A stretch of DNA of 64,000 nucleotides from Thiocapsa roseilacustris (lineage in GTDB: Bacteria; Pseudomonadota; Gammaproteobacteria; Chromatiales; Chromatiaceae), in contig NZ_JBBWVE010000004.1 of assembly GCF_041903755.1 (NCBI RefSeq), positions 1 through 64,000 of the forward strand. Direction: 5' to 3'. The notes below the pieces were generated by a model. That model was not told the DNA's origin and did not search any database. It saw only the letters and a program-made list of their open reading frames with translations. Of the stretch, positions 17,991 through 26,280 are shown one piece after another. Position 1 is the stretch's first letter. Each line of letters opens with the position of its first letter. Position numbers and translations under genes: made by a program.

Positions 17991-18890
17991 TCAACGCAAT
18001 GCGGCATCAGCCCTCAGCCGTTCCACGGCCAGATCGACGAAGCTCCTGACCTTGGCGGATCCGTGGCGACCCTCGCGATGGATCACGTGGACCGGCAGCG
18101 ACGCTTCTTCATAGTCCCTCAGCACCGTATCGAGCGATCCGGCCGCCAGCTCGCTCGCCACCTGATAGGACAGCAGCCGTGTCAGGCCGAATCCGCTCTT
18201 GGCGGCTTCCAGCGCGCCGTCATTGGTATTCACCAGGATGCGCGGAGTGAGGCGGACCCCGATCCTTTGCTTCCCCCTGGCGAATGTCCATTCCGTGCCG
18301 GGAGAGACCGATGTGGCGGCGATCACCGAATGCCGCGCAAGATCCGCGGGGATGCGGGGTGTGCCGTGAGTCTCCAGGTAGGCCGGCGACGCGCAGACGA
18401 CGCGACGTACCCGGCCGACACGAATGGCCCGCAGCGACGAATCGGGCAAGACGCCGATACGGATGCCGACATCGAGGCCTTCCTCCACGAGATTCACCAC
18501 GCGGTCGATGAACAATGCCGACACGCTGGTCTCTTCGAAGGCCATCTGGTAGGCGATGACGATGGGCATGACATAGATCTTCCCGAACAGCACGGGCGCC
18601 GTCAGTGCAAGATGTCCGCGCGGCGTGGCATTGATGCCCGCCGCCACCTCGTCGGCCTCGTCCGCCTCCAGGAGGATCCGCCGCGCATCCTCGAGATAGC
18701 GGGAACCCGCATCGGTGGGTCGCACCGAGCGCGTGGTGCGGGTGAGCAGCCGCACGCCGAGCCGTTCCTCGAGGCTGGCGATGGCCCGGGTCACGGCCGG
18801 CGGGGATATGCGCAACCGCCGCGCTGCCGCTGCGAAGCTTTCCTCTTCGGCCACGGCGACAAAGACGGTCATGAGATGAAATCGATCCAC
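17991..18890 (-). CDS. LysR-family transcriptional regulator
   Basis: A 299-residue regulator. Residues 1-60 form the LysR helix-turn-helix (SFAAAARRLRISPPAVTRAIASLEERLGVRLL), followed by a substrate-binding domain of normal length. The start is a GTG at 18890 with GGAA six bases upstream; the MDRFHLMTVFVAVAE start is typical of this subgroup. It is divergent from the AhpD-like/reductase pair and probably controls it through the palindrome at 18907-18923. The inducer is not predictable. Confidence 0.95.
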   Translation of the reverse strand: MDRFHLMTVFVAVAEEESFAAAARRLRISPPAVTRAIASLEERLGVRLLTRTTRSVRPTDAGSRYLEDARRILLEADEADEVAAGINATPRGHLALTAPVLFGKIYVMPIVIAYQMAFEETSVSALFIDRVVNLVEEGLDVGIRIGVLPDSSLRAIRVGRVRRVVCASPAYLETHGTPRIPADLARHSVIAATSVSPGTEWTFARGKQRIGVRLTPRILVNTNDGALEAAKSGFGLTRLLSYQVASELAAGSLDTVLRDYEEASLPVHVIHREGRHGSAKVRSFVDLAVERLRADAALR

Positions 18891-18906
18891 GTTTTATTCC
18901 GATGAT

Positions 18907-18923
18907 TGGAATTGTGGATTCCA
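18907..18923. promoter_or_regulatory. Palindromic operator candidate for the LysR regulator
   Basis: TGGAAT-N5-ATTCCA is a perfect inverted repeat lying 17 bases upstream of the LysR start and about 90 bases upstream of the divergent AhpD-like gene. Position and symmetry fit a LysR-type recognition site; identity of the binder is inferred. Confidence 0.6.
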
Positions 18924-19014
18924 GTTTACGACCATTCTTCTTTTCCGTGATGTTTGCCAAAGTGTCACTGTCGCCGGCACGGCGACCCCTTTAACCCGAA
19001 AGAGGAGAGACACC

Positions 19015-19560
19015 ATGGCACGCATCAAGATCGTGACCGCCGAGTCGGCCAATCCGGAACAGCAGGCGCTTTACCAGGCCATCCATGCCCAGTTCGGCAT
19101 GGTGCCCAACTTCCTCAAGGTCTTTGCCAACTCCCCGGCCGCCCTCAAGGCCTACCTTGGACTGCACGGCATCGGCGGCGAGGGTTCGCTCGACCCGCGG
19201 ACCCGCGAACGCATCGCCCTGGCCTTGGCCCAGCAAAACAGTTGCGAGTATTGCCTTTCGGCGCATACGGCGATCGGCCGCAAGGCGGGCCTGGACGGCG
19301 CGGAGATCGCGGCCAACCGCGCCGGCACCAGCCGGGATGAAAAGGCGGCCGTTGCCGTCCGGTTCGCCCGCTCCCTGGTGGCTCACATGGGCGAAGTCAC
19401 GACCGAAGAGCTCATGGACATGCGCAATGCCGGCTATAGCGAATCCGACATCGTGGAGGTCATCACCCATGTCGGGATGAACATTCTGACCAACCTGCTG
19501 GGCAAGGCCGGACGCGTCGACATCGACTTTCCGAAGGTCGACTTGAAGCTTGCCGCCTGA
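19015..19560 (+). CDS. Carboxymuconolactone decarboxylase/AhpD-family protein
   Basis: A 181-residue AhpD-like protein with redox motif CEYCLSAHT and the N-terminal FGMVPNFLKVFA. It is a likely thiol peroxidase or partner reductase, cytoplasmic. AGGAG lies seven bases before the ATG. It is followed 51 bases later by an FMN/FAD reductase and both are divergent from a LysR regulator, a common arrangement for small inducible detoxification operons. A second, distant paralogue is at 12078. Confidence 0.9.
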   Translation: MARIKIVTAESANPEQQALYQAIHAQFGMVPNFLKVFANSPAALKAYLGLHGIGGEGSLDPRTRERIALALAQQNSCEYCLSAHTAIGRKAGLDGAEIAANRAGTSRDEKAAVAVRFARSLVAHMGEVTTEELMDMRNAGYSESDIVEVITHVGMNILTNLLGKAGRVDIDFPKVDLKLAA

Positions 19561-19575
19561 TCCCACCCATCGATG

Positions 19576-19594
19576 CCGGGAGCCATGCTCCCGG
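19576..19594. other. Short intercistronic hairpin
   Basis: CCGGGAGC at 19576-19583 and its inverse at 19587-19594 form an 8-bp stem with a 3-base loop between the AhpD-like gene and the reductase. There is no T-run, so it probably affects transcript stability or translation of the reductase rather than ending transcription. Confidence 0.5.
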
Positions 19595-19611
19595 CCGCAA
19601 GGAGATTCATG

Positions 19612-20916
19612 ATGGCCCGCGCCTTCGCCAAGATCGCCTTCACTCCCGAGGTTCAAGCCATCCAGACGCGAATGGGCAGTCGCGATGCCTACCGCATGGC
19701 CGAGCTAGGCGAGACCGAATCGGTCGAGCTCGGTCCGGATGAAATCGAATTCATCGGCGCACGGGACAGCTTCTACCAAGGCACCGTGAGCGAAACCGGC
19801 TGGCCCTACGTCCAGCATCGCGGCGGGCCGCCCGGCTTCCTGAAGACACTGGATCCGCAAACGATCGGCTATGCCGACTTCTCCGGCAACCGCCAGTACA
19901 TCTCGGTCGGCAACCTGAGCGCAGATGACCGGGTCAGCCTGTTTCTCATGGACTATCCCGGACAGCGCCGGCTCAAGATCTGGGGAAGGGCACGTTTGAT
20001 CGAGGAGGATGCGGAACCCGCGCTGATCGCCCGGCTCGAGTCGCCCGATTTTCGCGCACGCATCGAGCGCGGGGTGATCATCAGGGTGGAGGCCTTCGAC
20101 TGGAATTGCCCGAAATACATCACGCCGCGTTTCACCGCGCGCGAGGCCGGGGAGCTTTTCGGTCGCCGCCCGCAGGAAGCCGGAATGCCCGACTCTACCG
20201 CCCCCGCCCCCGCATCCGCCATGGAGGAGGAGATCGGCAGCGGCGCGCTGAAGCTCACCGTAACCGGCATGCGCCAGATGACGCCACGCGTCCGGGCCTA
20301 TGAGCTGCGGACACCCGACCGGAGCGACTTGCCTGCCGTGACGGCAGGCGCCCATCTCGTCGTGCCGGTGCGATTGCCGGACGGCTCCGTGGTCAATCGG
20401 CAGTATTCGCTGACCACGCATCCCAACCGGCGCGACATGTACGAGATTGCCGTTCTGCGCGAGGAAACCGGACGCGGCGGATCGGCCGCAATCCATGCGA
20501 GCTGGCGGATCGGGACGCGGCTCGCACTCGATCAACCGGCCAATCAGTTTCCGCTCCATGATGACGACCGCCCTGCCGTGCTGATCGCCGGCGGCATCGG
20601 CATCACGCCGATCAAGGCCATGGCCGAGGTGCTCAAGGCGCGTGGAAACCCCTTTGAACTGCACTACAGCGGCAGGACCGCCGCCGACATGGCCTATCGG
20701 GACGGGCTGGCCATCACGTTTCCCGAACAACTGCACCTGTATGTCACGCGCTCGCCGGGCGGAAACCGTCTCGATCTTCATTCGATCATGCGCTCGGCAC
20801 CTGACGACGCGCTGTTCTACGTCTGCGGACCCGGCCGCTTGATCGAAGACGCCGGGATGGCGGCACGGGAACTGGGGATCCCGGCCTGGCGTGTGCAGTA
20901 CGAGAGTTTCGAATAA
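19612..20916 (+). CDS. Pyridoxamine-oxidase-like FMN domain fused to a ferredoxin-reductase module
   Basis: A 434-residue fusion. Residues about 35-180 are an FMN-binding split-barrel domain of the PNPOx-like family (VQHRGGPPGFLK, DFSGNRQYISVGNL). Residues about 210-434 are a flavodoxin-reductase-type module with FAD motif RQYSLTTHP and NAD motif IAGGIGITPIKAMA. The C-terminal 2Fe-2S domain of phthalate-dioxygenase-type reductases is absent. It should move electrons from NAD(P)H through FAD to FMN or an acceptor. The ATG at 19612 is seven bases after AAGGAG; 19609 is an equally possible start. Confidence 0.85.
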   Translation: MARAFAKIAFTPEVQAIQTRMGSRDAYRMAELGETESVELGPDEIEFIGARDSFYQGTVSETGWPYVQHRGGPPGFLKTLDPQTIGYADFSGNRQYISVGNLSADDRVSLFLMDYPGQRRLKIWGRARLIEEDAEPALIARLESPDFRARIERGVIIRVEAFDWNCPKYITPRFTAREAGELFGRRPQEAGMPDSTAPAPASAMEEEIGSGALKLTVTGMRQMTPRVRAYELRTPDRSDLPAVTAGAHLVVPVRLPDGSVVNRQYSLTTHPNRRDMYEIAVLREETGRGGSAAIHASWRIGTRLALDQPANQFPLHDDDRPAVLIAGGIGITPIKAMAEVLKARGNPFELHYSGRTAADMAYRDGLAITFPEQLHLYVTRSPGGNRLDLHSIMRSAPDDALFYVCGPGRLIEDAGMAARELGIPAWRVQYESFE

Positions 20917-20930
20917 TCGGTTGCGTCGGA

Positions 20931-22103
20931 TCAGCCGAGCGCTTGGTGCAGATCGGCGATCAGGTCCTCAGGGTCCTCCAATCCGATGGAGAGTCGCAGC
21001 ATGGCGTCTGAGATGCCACGTCGGGCGCGTTCCTCGGGGGTGAGGCCATGATGGGTCGTGGTGCAAGGCTGGGTGACCAGGCTCTCGACACCGCCGAGGC
21101 TGGGGGCGAGCGCAAACAGCTCGAGGCGATCGGCAACCGCGGTGGCCGCCGCGCCGTCGCCGGCGATCTCGATGGTCAGCATCCCCCCGAATCCGCTCAT
21201 CTGCCGCGCCGCGAGGGCATGGCCGGGACAGGACGCAAGGCCCGGATAGAGGACGCGGGCGACCCGCGGATGAGCCTCCATCGCCCGGGCGACCACCAGC
21301 GCGGATGCCGACTGTTGCCTCACCCGCACGACCAGGCTGCGCAGACTGCGCGCCAGCAGGGCGGCCGTCTCGGGTGCGGGCATCTGTCCGAGGTTCTTGC
21401 GCCAGTTCCACACCGGGTCCAACAGGGCCCGCGACCCCATCAGCGCACCGGCGGTCAGGTCGCTGTGCCCGCCCAGATATTTGGTCGCGCTATGCACGAC
21501 CAGATCGGCGCCGAGCGCCAGCGGCTGCTGATTGACCGGCGAAGCGAAGGTGTTGTCGACGACGAGCAGAGCGCCCCGGGCATGGATCTGCTCGGCCAAC
21601 GCGGCGATGTCGAAGACCTCCAGGGCTGGGTTGGTGGGCGTTTCGAGGAAGACCAGGCGGGCGCCCTCTGCGAGGAGTCCGTCGAGCTGCTCGAGCTCGT
21701 GGCCGAGCAGGAGATGGGTCGGGATTCCGAGCAGCGGCAATTGCTGACCGATCAGCTCCAGGGTGCCGCCGTAGGCATCCCCGATACAGACGATGCCCTC
21801 GCGACCGTGAGCGAAGAAGAGCGCGGACTCCGCCGCCATGCCGGAGGCGAAGGCCAGCGCGGCCTCGGCGCCTTCCAAGGCCGCCAGCTTCTCCTCCAAG
21901 GCGAGGATGCTGGGGTTCAGCCCGTAGCGCGTATAGAGGCTGCCGGCGACCCGTCCCTCGACGACATCAAGCAGCGCCGCGGTCGAGGGGAAGGCGAAGG
22001 TCGTAGTGGTGTAGATCGGCGTATGGGGGCTGCCGTGCGGATCGGTGCGCTCGCCGGCATGGACGCAGCGGGTGGCCAGGCTGATCTGTATGGGTGCGGA
22101 CAT
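20931..22103 (-). CDS. Cys/Met metabolism PLP-dependent enzyme (cystathionine gamma-synthase-like)
   Basis: A 390-residue trans-sulfuration enzyme. The PLP lysine lies in SATKYLGGHSD, with YTRYGLNPS, the ETPTNP motif and NTFASP at expected places. It could be cystathionine gamma-synthase, cystathionine lyase or O-succinylhomoserine sulfhydrylase; these cannot be separated by eye. The start at 22103 (MSAPIQISLATRCVHAGE) was preferred over 22274 because homologues begin close to this segment and GAGAG lies upstream. It is downstream of a cysteine desulfurase on the same strand, 79 bases away, consistent with sulfur amino-acid metabolism. Confidence 0.85.
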   Translation of the reverse strand: MSAPIQISLATRCVHAGERTDPHGSPHTPIYTTTTFAFPSTAALLDVVEGRVAGSLYTRYGLNPSILALEEKLAALEGAEAALAFASGMAAESALFFAHGREGIVCIGDAYGGTLELIGQQLPLLGIPTHLLLGHELEQLDGLLAEGARLVFLETPTNPALEVFDIAALAEQIHARGALLVVDNTFASPVNQQPLALGADLVVHSATKYLGGHSDLTAGALMGSRALLDPVWNWRKNLGQMPAPETAALLARSLRSLVVRVRQQSASALVVARAMEAHPRVARVLYPGLASCPGHALAARQMSGFGGMLTIEIAGDGAAATAVADRLELFALAPSLGGVESLVTQPCTTTHHGLTPEERARRGISDAMLRLSIGLEDPEDLIADLHQALG

Positions 22104-22182
22104 GGGCTCTCTCGTTGGGGTGTCGGGATCGGTCGAGGCACAGCTCGGGCACTCCCGTTGCGCCGAGCGACAATGCAAGGGA

Positions 22183-23364
22183 TTAGAGCCGTGTCGGCAG
22201 GCACTGCACAACCGCATCGACCTCCTCGTCGGTCGTCTCGCGCCCCAGACTGAAGCGAACCGCCCCGCGGGCAACCGGATCCGAGATACCCATGGCTTGA
22301 AGCACCTGCGACGGCACGGATTTTCCCGAATGGCATGCCGAGCCGGCGGATGCGGCCACGCCGTCCAGTCCGGCCAGGATCTCGCCGCCCCGGGCGCCGA
22401 TGAAGGAGCAGTTGAGCGTATTGGGAAGGCGCAGATCCGGATGGCCGTTGAGCACGACGCCCGTGCCGAAACGGGCCGCGATCCCGCTCCAGAGACGGTC
22501 CCGGAGCGCGGTGATCCGGGGCATCTCGGAGAGATCTGCGGCGAGGCGGCAGGCAGCGCCCAGAGCCGTCGTCAAGAGCGCGCTCTCGGTGCCGGCGCGG
22601 CGCCCGCCCTCGTGTCCCGCGCCATGCAGAAGGGGCTCGAGGGACGTGCCGGCGCGCACATACAGGGCACCGACCCCTTTGGGTGCATAGAGCTTGTGAC
22701 CGGCGATGCTGAGCAGGTCGACCCCGAGCTGATCGACAGGGGTCGGAATCTTGCCGACGGATTGCGCGGCATCCGTGTGGCAGGGGATCCCGTGCTCGCG
22801 CGCGATAGCCGCGCACTCGGCGATCGGCTGGATGGTGCCCACCTCGTTGTTGGCGTGCATCAGGCTGATCAGGATGGTCTCGGGTCGGATCGCCCGGCGC
22901 AGGTCGTCCGGATCGAGCAGTCCCTGTCCGTCGACCGGGAGCCAGGTGACTCGAGCGCCCAAGCCTTCCAAGAAGCGCATCGGCGCGGCGATGGCCGGAT
23001 GCTCGATCCGGCTCGTGATCAGATGTGACTTCGCGTGACGCGCGGCAAAGAAGATCCCCTTCAGGGCGAGGTTGTTGGACTCGGTCCCGCCGCTGGTGAA
23101 GACAATCTCTTGCGGTGCGCAGCCGAGCAGCGCGGCGACCTCCGCGCGCGCCTGCTCGACCAACGTCCGTGCCGGTGCGCCGGCCCAATGCAGGCTGGAC
23201 GGATTGCCGAAGGCATCCGCCATTGCTGCCTGCATCGCCTGCGCAACGGCCGGGGCGACCGGCGTGCTGGCGTTGTAGTCGAGGTAAGGCGAATACCGGA
23301 AACCCTCATACCAACGGCGTAGGTTGTGCCGAGCCGCGCGAGGCACAACCAACCGTCGGAACAA
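22183..23364 (-). CDS. Cysteine desulfurase (NifS/IscS-like)
   Basis: A PLP enzyme of about 390 residues that removes sulfur from cysteine as enzyme persulfide. The PLP lysine is in SIAGHKLYAPKG and the persulfide Cys in SAGSACHSGKSVPS; HTDAAQSVGK and TSGGTESNN are also present. The start is unresolved. Homology begins at YLDYNASTPV (about 23288), there is no ATG in frame, and the only upstream starts are TTG at 23364 and GTG at 23346, both inside a hairpin repeat and without a ribosome binding site. The repeat probably landed at the 5' end. It is upstream of the trans-sulfuration enzyme. Confidence 0.85.
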   Translation of the reverse strand: MFRRLVVPRAARHNLRRWYEGFRYSPYLDYNASTPVAPAVAQAMQAAMADAFGNPSSLHWAGAPARTLVEQARAEVAALLGCAPQEIVFTSGGTESNNLALKGIFFAARHAKSHLITSRIEHPAIAAPMRFLEGLGARVTWLPVDGQGLLDPDDLRRAIRPETILISLMHANNEVGTIQPIAECAAIAREHGIPCHTDAAQSVGKIPTPVDQLGVDLLSIAGHKLYAPKGVGALYVRAGTSLEPLLHGAGHEGGRRAGTESALLTTALGAACRLAADLSEMPRITALRDRLWSGIAARFGTGVVLNGHPDLRLPNTLNCSFIGARGGEILAGLDGVAASAGSACHSGKSVPSQVLQAMGISDPVARGAVRFSLGRETTDEEVDAVVQCLPTRL

Positions 23365-23395
23365 GTTGTGCTTCCTATCGTCAGCACAACCTACG
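23318..23395. repeat. REP-like paired hairpins (GTAGGTTGTGC type)
   Basis: CGTAGGTTGTGC at 23318-23329 is the inverse of 23384-23395. Within this span there are two small hairpins: GGTTGTGCC 23322-23330 with 23342-23350, and GTTGTGCT 23365-23372 with 23383-23390. The layout is that of dispersed bacterial palindromic elements. It lies at the 5' end of the cysteine desulfurase gene. Confidence 0.8.
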
Positions 23396-23430
23396 GGTAT
23401 GGAAGTTTGCGGAAATCACCTAAATTCGGG

Positions 23431-23778
23431 TCAAAACACCAAGACCCGATCCGCCGCCAAGGTCGCTTCGGCCAGCTCGTCCATGGTGCTGCGGCGGGTG
23501 CCCTCGATCAGCTCGGCATCACTGATTCCGCGTGCATCCAAGCAGGTGCCGCAGAGCAGGACATCGCCGCCGCGCGCGACCGCCTTCACCATCAGCTCGA
23601 GGTTGTAGTAGCCCTGCGGCACCTTCTGCCCGGACTTGGCGCAGGCGACGGCATCGGCCATGAGAAAGACGGTGACATGAGTGTCCTTCCCGGCGAGTGA
23701 CTTGGCGAGGCGCAGGCCGTTGAAGCTGCGCTCCGTGCCGTAGGGCGGATCGTTGAGGATAAACAGAACCTTGGACAT
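23431..23778 (-). CDS. DsrE-family protein
   Basis: A 115-residue DsrE/DsrF-like protein with the family's N-terminal LFILNDPPYGTERSFNGLRLA and a conserved cysteine pair in LLCGTCLDARG. DsrE-type proteins carry or transfer sulfur as persulfide; a hexameric cytoplasmic protein is usual for the family. AGGAG lies upstream of the ATG. It is located just upstream of the cysteine desulfurase on the same strand, with a hairpin repeat between them, which fits a sulfur-relay role. Confidence 0.9.
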   Translation of the reverse strand: MSKVLFILNDPPYGTERSFNGLRLAKSLAGKDTHVTVFLMADAVACAKSGQKVPQGYYNLELMVKAVARGGDVLLCGTCLDARGISDAELIEGTRRSTMDELAEATLAADRVLVF

Positions 23779-23836
23779 GGGTTACTCCTGGGGTGGTGTT
23801 GCGGTGCCCGGGCAGACGGGTGTCTGTCCGGATGCC

Positions 23837-23908
23837 GGTGGACAAGCGAGAGCGCAGTCCACCAGCGCCGGCGCGGGGCTCGGTGGACTGCGCTCTCGCT
23901 CGTCCACC
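23837..23908. repeat. 27-bp inverted repeat pair (GGTGGAC type)
   Basis: A 27-base arm at 23837-23863 is matched by its inverse at 23882-23908 with one mismatch (A versus G at the eighth base); the spacer is 18 bases. Each arm is itself partly palindromic (GGTGGAC...GTCCACC). It is followed by CCTACGACCCTACGAC. It looks like a REP/BIME-type element sitting between the DsrE gene and the sterol-desaturase-like gene. Confidence 0.85.
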
Positions 23909-23916
23909 CTACGACC

Positions 23917-24825
23917 CTACGACACGACTTGATCGACGTGATCGGTGTGATGATGACGACCTGACTCCGCATCCGGCGGCTGATCGTCCCAGCGCCGCCG
24001 ATTGATCGCATAGTCGGTCACCTGTCCGATGAAGGGCAGCACCAGCATCCCGTCGAGACGATCGACCCGGCGCGGATCGCGGTGGTCGCGAATCCCGATC
24101 GTCATGCCCTCGTGGCCGGCCCGCGGCTGGTCACGGTAGGTGCCGAGCAGGCGATCCCACCAGGACAGGTTGAAGCCGAAGTTGGAGTTGGTCTCGTCGT
24201 CCTCGATCGAGTGATGGACGCGGTGCATGTCGGGCGTGACGACGAGCCAGCGCAAGACGCGGTCGACCCCGAGCGGCAGACGCACGTTGGCATGGTTGAA
24301 CATGGCCATGCCGTTGAGGATGACCTCGAAGAGGATGACGGCCGCCACCGGCGGGCCGAGCGCGGCGATGGTCGCGAACTTGATCATCATCGAGAGGACG
24401 ATCTCGATCGGGTGAAAACGCGCGCCCGTGGTCAGATCGTAGTCCAGGTCGGCATGATGGACCCGGTGCAGCCGCCACAGCGCGGGCACGGCATGGAACA
24501 ACACGTGCTGCGCCCAGATCACGAAGTCGAGCACGACGACGGCGAGGAGCACCGCGAGCCAGCCCGGCACGTCGATCGCGTTGAGCAACCCCCAACCCTG
24601 CGCGCTCGTAAAGAGCGCCATTCCGACCGCAGCCGCAGGAAACAGAATGCGCAGCAAGAGCGTATTCAAGACGACCAGCCCGAGGTTGCTGCTCCAGCGT
24701 TGCAGTCGGGTCAGGGTCCGGGCGCGGCGCGGGGCGCGAACCTCCCAGATCGCCATGAGCGCGAAGATGCCGAAGAAGAACGCGAGACGGATCGTCGCCT
24801 CGTGGGTCTGGATGAAGCTGTCCAA
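23917..24825 (-). CDS. Sterol desaturase/fatty acid hydroxylase-family membrane protein
   Basis: A 302-residue di-iron membrane oxygenase. Several membrane spans occupy residues 10-165, and the three histidine boxes are visible as HVLFH, HRVHHAD and HRVHHSIEDDETNSN. The family hydroxylates or desaturates lipids; substrate unknown. I place the start at TTG 24825 because CGGAGG lies eight bases upstream; the frame is open to 24888 but that extension has no ribosome binding site. The last 40 residues are polar and His-rich (RHHHTDH). Confidence 0.85.
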   Translation of the reverse strand: MDSFIQTHEATIRLAFFFGIFALMAIWEVRAPRRARTLTRLQRWSSNLGLVVLNTLLLRILFPAAAVGMALFTSAQGWGLLNAIDVPGWLAVLLAVVVLDFVIWAQHVLFHAVPALWRLHRVHHADLDYDLTTGARFHPIEIVLSMMIKFATIAALGPPVAAVILFEVILNGMAMFNHANVRLPLGVDRVLRWLVVTPDMHRVHHSIEDDETNSNFGFNLSWWDRLLGTYRDQPRAGHEGMTIGIRDHRDPRRVDRLDGMLVLPFIGQVTDYAINRRRWDDQPPDAESGRHHHTDHVDQVVS

Positions 24826-24950
24826 AGGGTTGTGCCTCCGACTGCCGGGATGGCTTGATGAGATCGATATTGGCAGATCGGCGTTCAACTATCAACCGTA
24901 TCGTTGAATGTTTTCGCCTGCCGACTCAGCGGACTTTTCCGGTCTCGGAA

Positions 24951-25208
24951 TCATCTATGTCCGGTCCGGATGCGGCAGAAGCCATCCCGCTGTTCGGCCG
25001 AACCCGCTCGCTCGACGACATCAAGCATGGAATGATCCGCGCCAAGGGCGTCTATGACGAGCCGCGCATCCATTTTGGTGATGGTCGCGCAGCCCTTGGA
25101 CTGATAGCCGATCTTTGAGACAAAAGTGTTGCCGATGAGATCGAGGTTCGGCAGCAGCGTCTTGTTGTCGATGCCGGCGAGCCGAGTCGTGATCGAGCAG
25201 ACCTTCAT
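24951..25208 (-). CDS. Small unknown ORF downstream of tauE
   Basis: An 85-residue frame beginning MKVCSITTRLAGIDNKTLLP and containing SKIGYQSKGCATITKMDARL. The composition looks like real protein rather than shadow, and it follows the TauE permease by 25 bases on the same strand, but I do not recognise a family and there is no clear ribosome binding site. It may be a fragment of a larger gene. Confidence 0.4.
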   Translation of the reverse strand: MKVCSITTRLAGIDNKTLLPNLDLIGNTFVSKIGYQSKGCATITKMDARLVIDALGADHSMLDVVERAGSAEQRDGFCRIRTGHR

Positions 25209-25233
25209 GCCCGGAGGGGCTCGACGAAACCGC

Positions 25234-25962
25234 TCAGGCAAGCCGGGGGAAAAGGAGCAGCTGCAATCCGATGAGGCATAGGAAGACCGCAACGACAGAA
25301 CGGAAGCGCGCCTGTGGAATACGCTCGACGACGCGCTCGGCGACCTTCGCGCCGGCGAAGGAGACGGGAACGAGCAGCAACAGTCCCCAAAGGAGGCGCG
25401 GACTCAAGGTCGCGCCCTCCCAGGCGTACGCGGCGAGCCGGCCGCTATCGACGACGATCCCGATGGCGCCCGCGGTCGCGATGTAGACGGCCTTCGGAAG
25501 ATCGAATGTCGCTAAAAAGGCACCCCGCACCGCGCCGCCGATGCCGAAGACGCCCGCACTGAAGCCGTACAGGGTGCCCCCGGCGATGGCCGTCGCACTC
25601 GTCTGCGGCACCTTGAACCTGTTCCTGACAAACAAGAGGATCACGTAGGCGAGCAACACGGCTCCGAGTACGCGGGACAAGAGCGTCTCTGGAATCCGGA
25701 AGACCAGGAGGCCGCCCAGAACGGTCGCGACGATGCCTGGAATTCCGAACTTCAGGATCAGGCCCCAACGCAGTCCCTGCCGGAACAGCCCCATCTTCCA
25801 GATGTTCCCGAACCAATGGACGATGCCGACCAGCAACAGGGCTTGGGTGAGCGGATAGAACGACGCCAGCACCGGCACCATAAGTGTCGATGTGCCAAAC
25901 CCTGTCAGGGTGCCGAGGCCAGCAGCGACGAAGGTGAGCAGTGCAATGAGGACCAGATCCAT
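25234..25962 (-). CDS. Sulfite exporter TauE/SafE-family permease
   Basis: A 242-residue membrane protein with seven or eight predicted spans and the duplicated family motifs (FVAAGLGTLTGFGTSTLMVPVL near the N-terminus and GFSAGVFGIGGAVRGAFL in the middle). TauE/SafE proteins export sulfite or organosulfur anions. GGAG lies upstream of the ATG at 25962. Immediately upstream on the same strand is the truncated start of a different TauE paralogue. Confidence 0.9.
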   Translation of the reverse strand: MDLVLIALLTFVAAGLGTLTGFGTSTLMVPVLASFYPLTQALLLVGIVHWFGNIWKMGLFRQGLRWGLILKFGIPGIVATVLGGLLVFRIPETLLSRVLGAVLLAYVILLFVRNRFKVPQTSATAIAGGTLYGFSAGVFGIGGAVRGAFLATFDLPKAVYIATAGAIGIVVDSGRLAAYAWEGATLSPRLLWGLLLLVPVSFAGAKVAERVVERIPQARFRSVVAVFLCLIGLQLLLFPRLA

Positions 25963-25984
25963 GCCGAGCTCCGGTCGGCCTCGC

Positions 25985-26218
25985 TTAGTTTGGGCGCTGA
26001 TAGCGGATCGGGCGAAACGGATACATGCCGCCCGGGATGGCGATCAGGTTGAACACCGGATTGGTCGCAGAGACCGCTGGAATGGCGAACCCGAGCACCG
26101 CGATCCGGAACGGCACCAACAGGAAGGCGCCGGAATTACCAACCAGGCTGGTGAAGAAGGCGATGATCAGCGCCGCCAGCCAGGGCCATGTCTCCACGCC
26201 CGAGACCGGAAACAGCAC
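25985..26218 (-). pseudogene. 5' fragment of a second TauE/SafE permease
   Basis: A 77-residue frame, GTG start, matching only the N-terminal region of the longer TauE/SafE subgroup (about 350 residues is usual). It contains FPVSGVETWPWL, an AFFTSLVGNSGAFLLVPF span and VSATNPVFNLIAIPGGMY, then diverges and stops after PFRPIRYQRPN. The break lies where the second helix pair should begin. It is a truncated relic beside an intact paralogue. Confidence 0.75.
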
Positions 26219-26280
26219 GGGCTCATGGGCGATCCTTGGGCCGACAGGTTGCTTGGAGTGCGGATATCGGCACCGTTACG

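Noticed and set aside
23318..23395. CRISPR or tRNA-like structure
   Set aside because: The repeats are inverted, not direct with spacers, and match dispersed hairpin elements instead.
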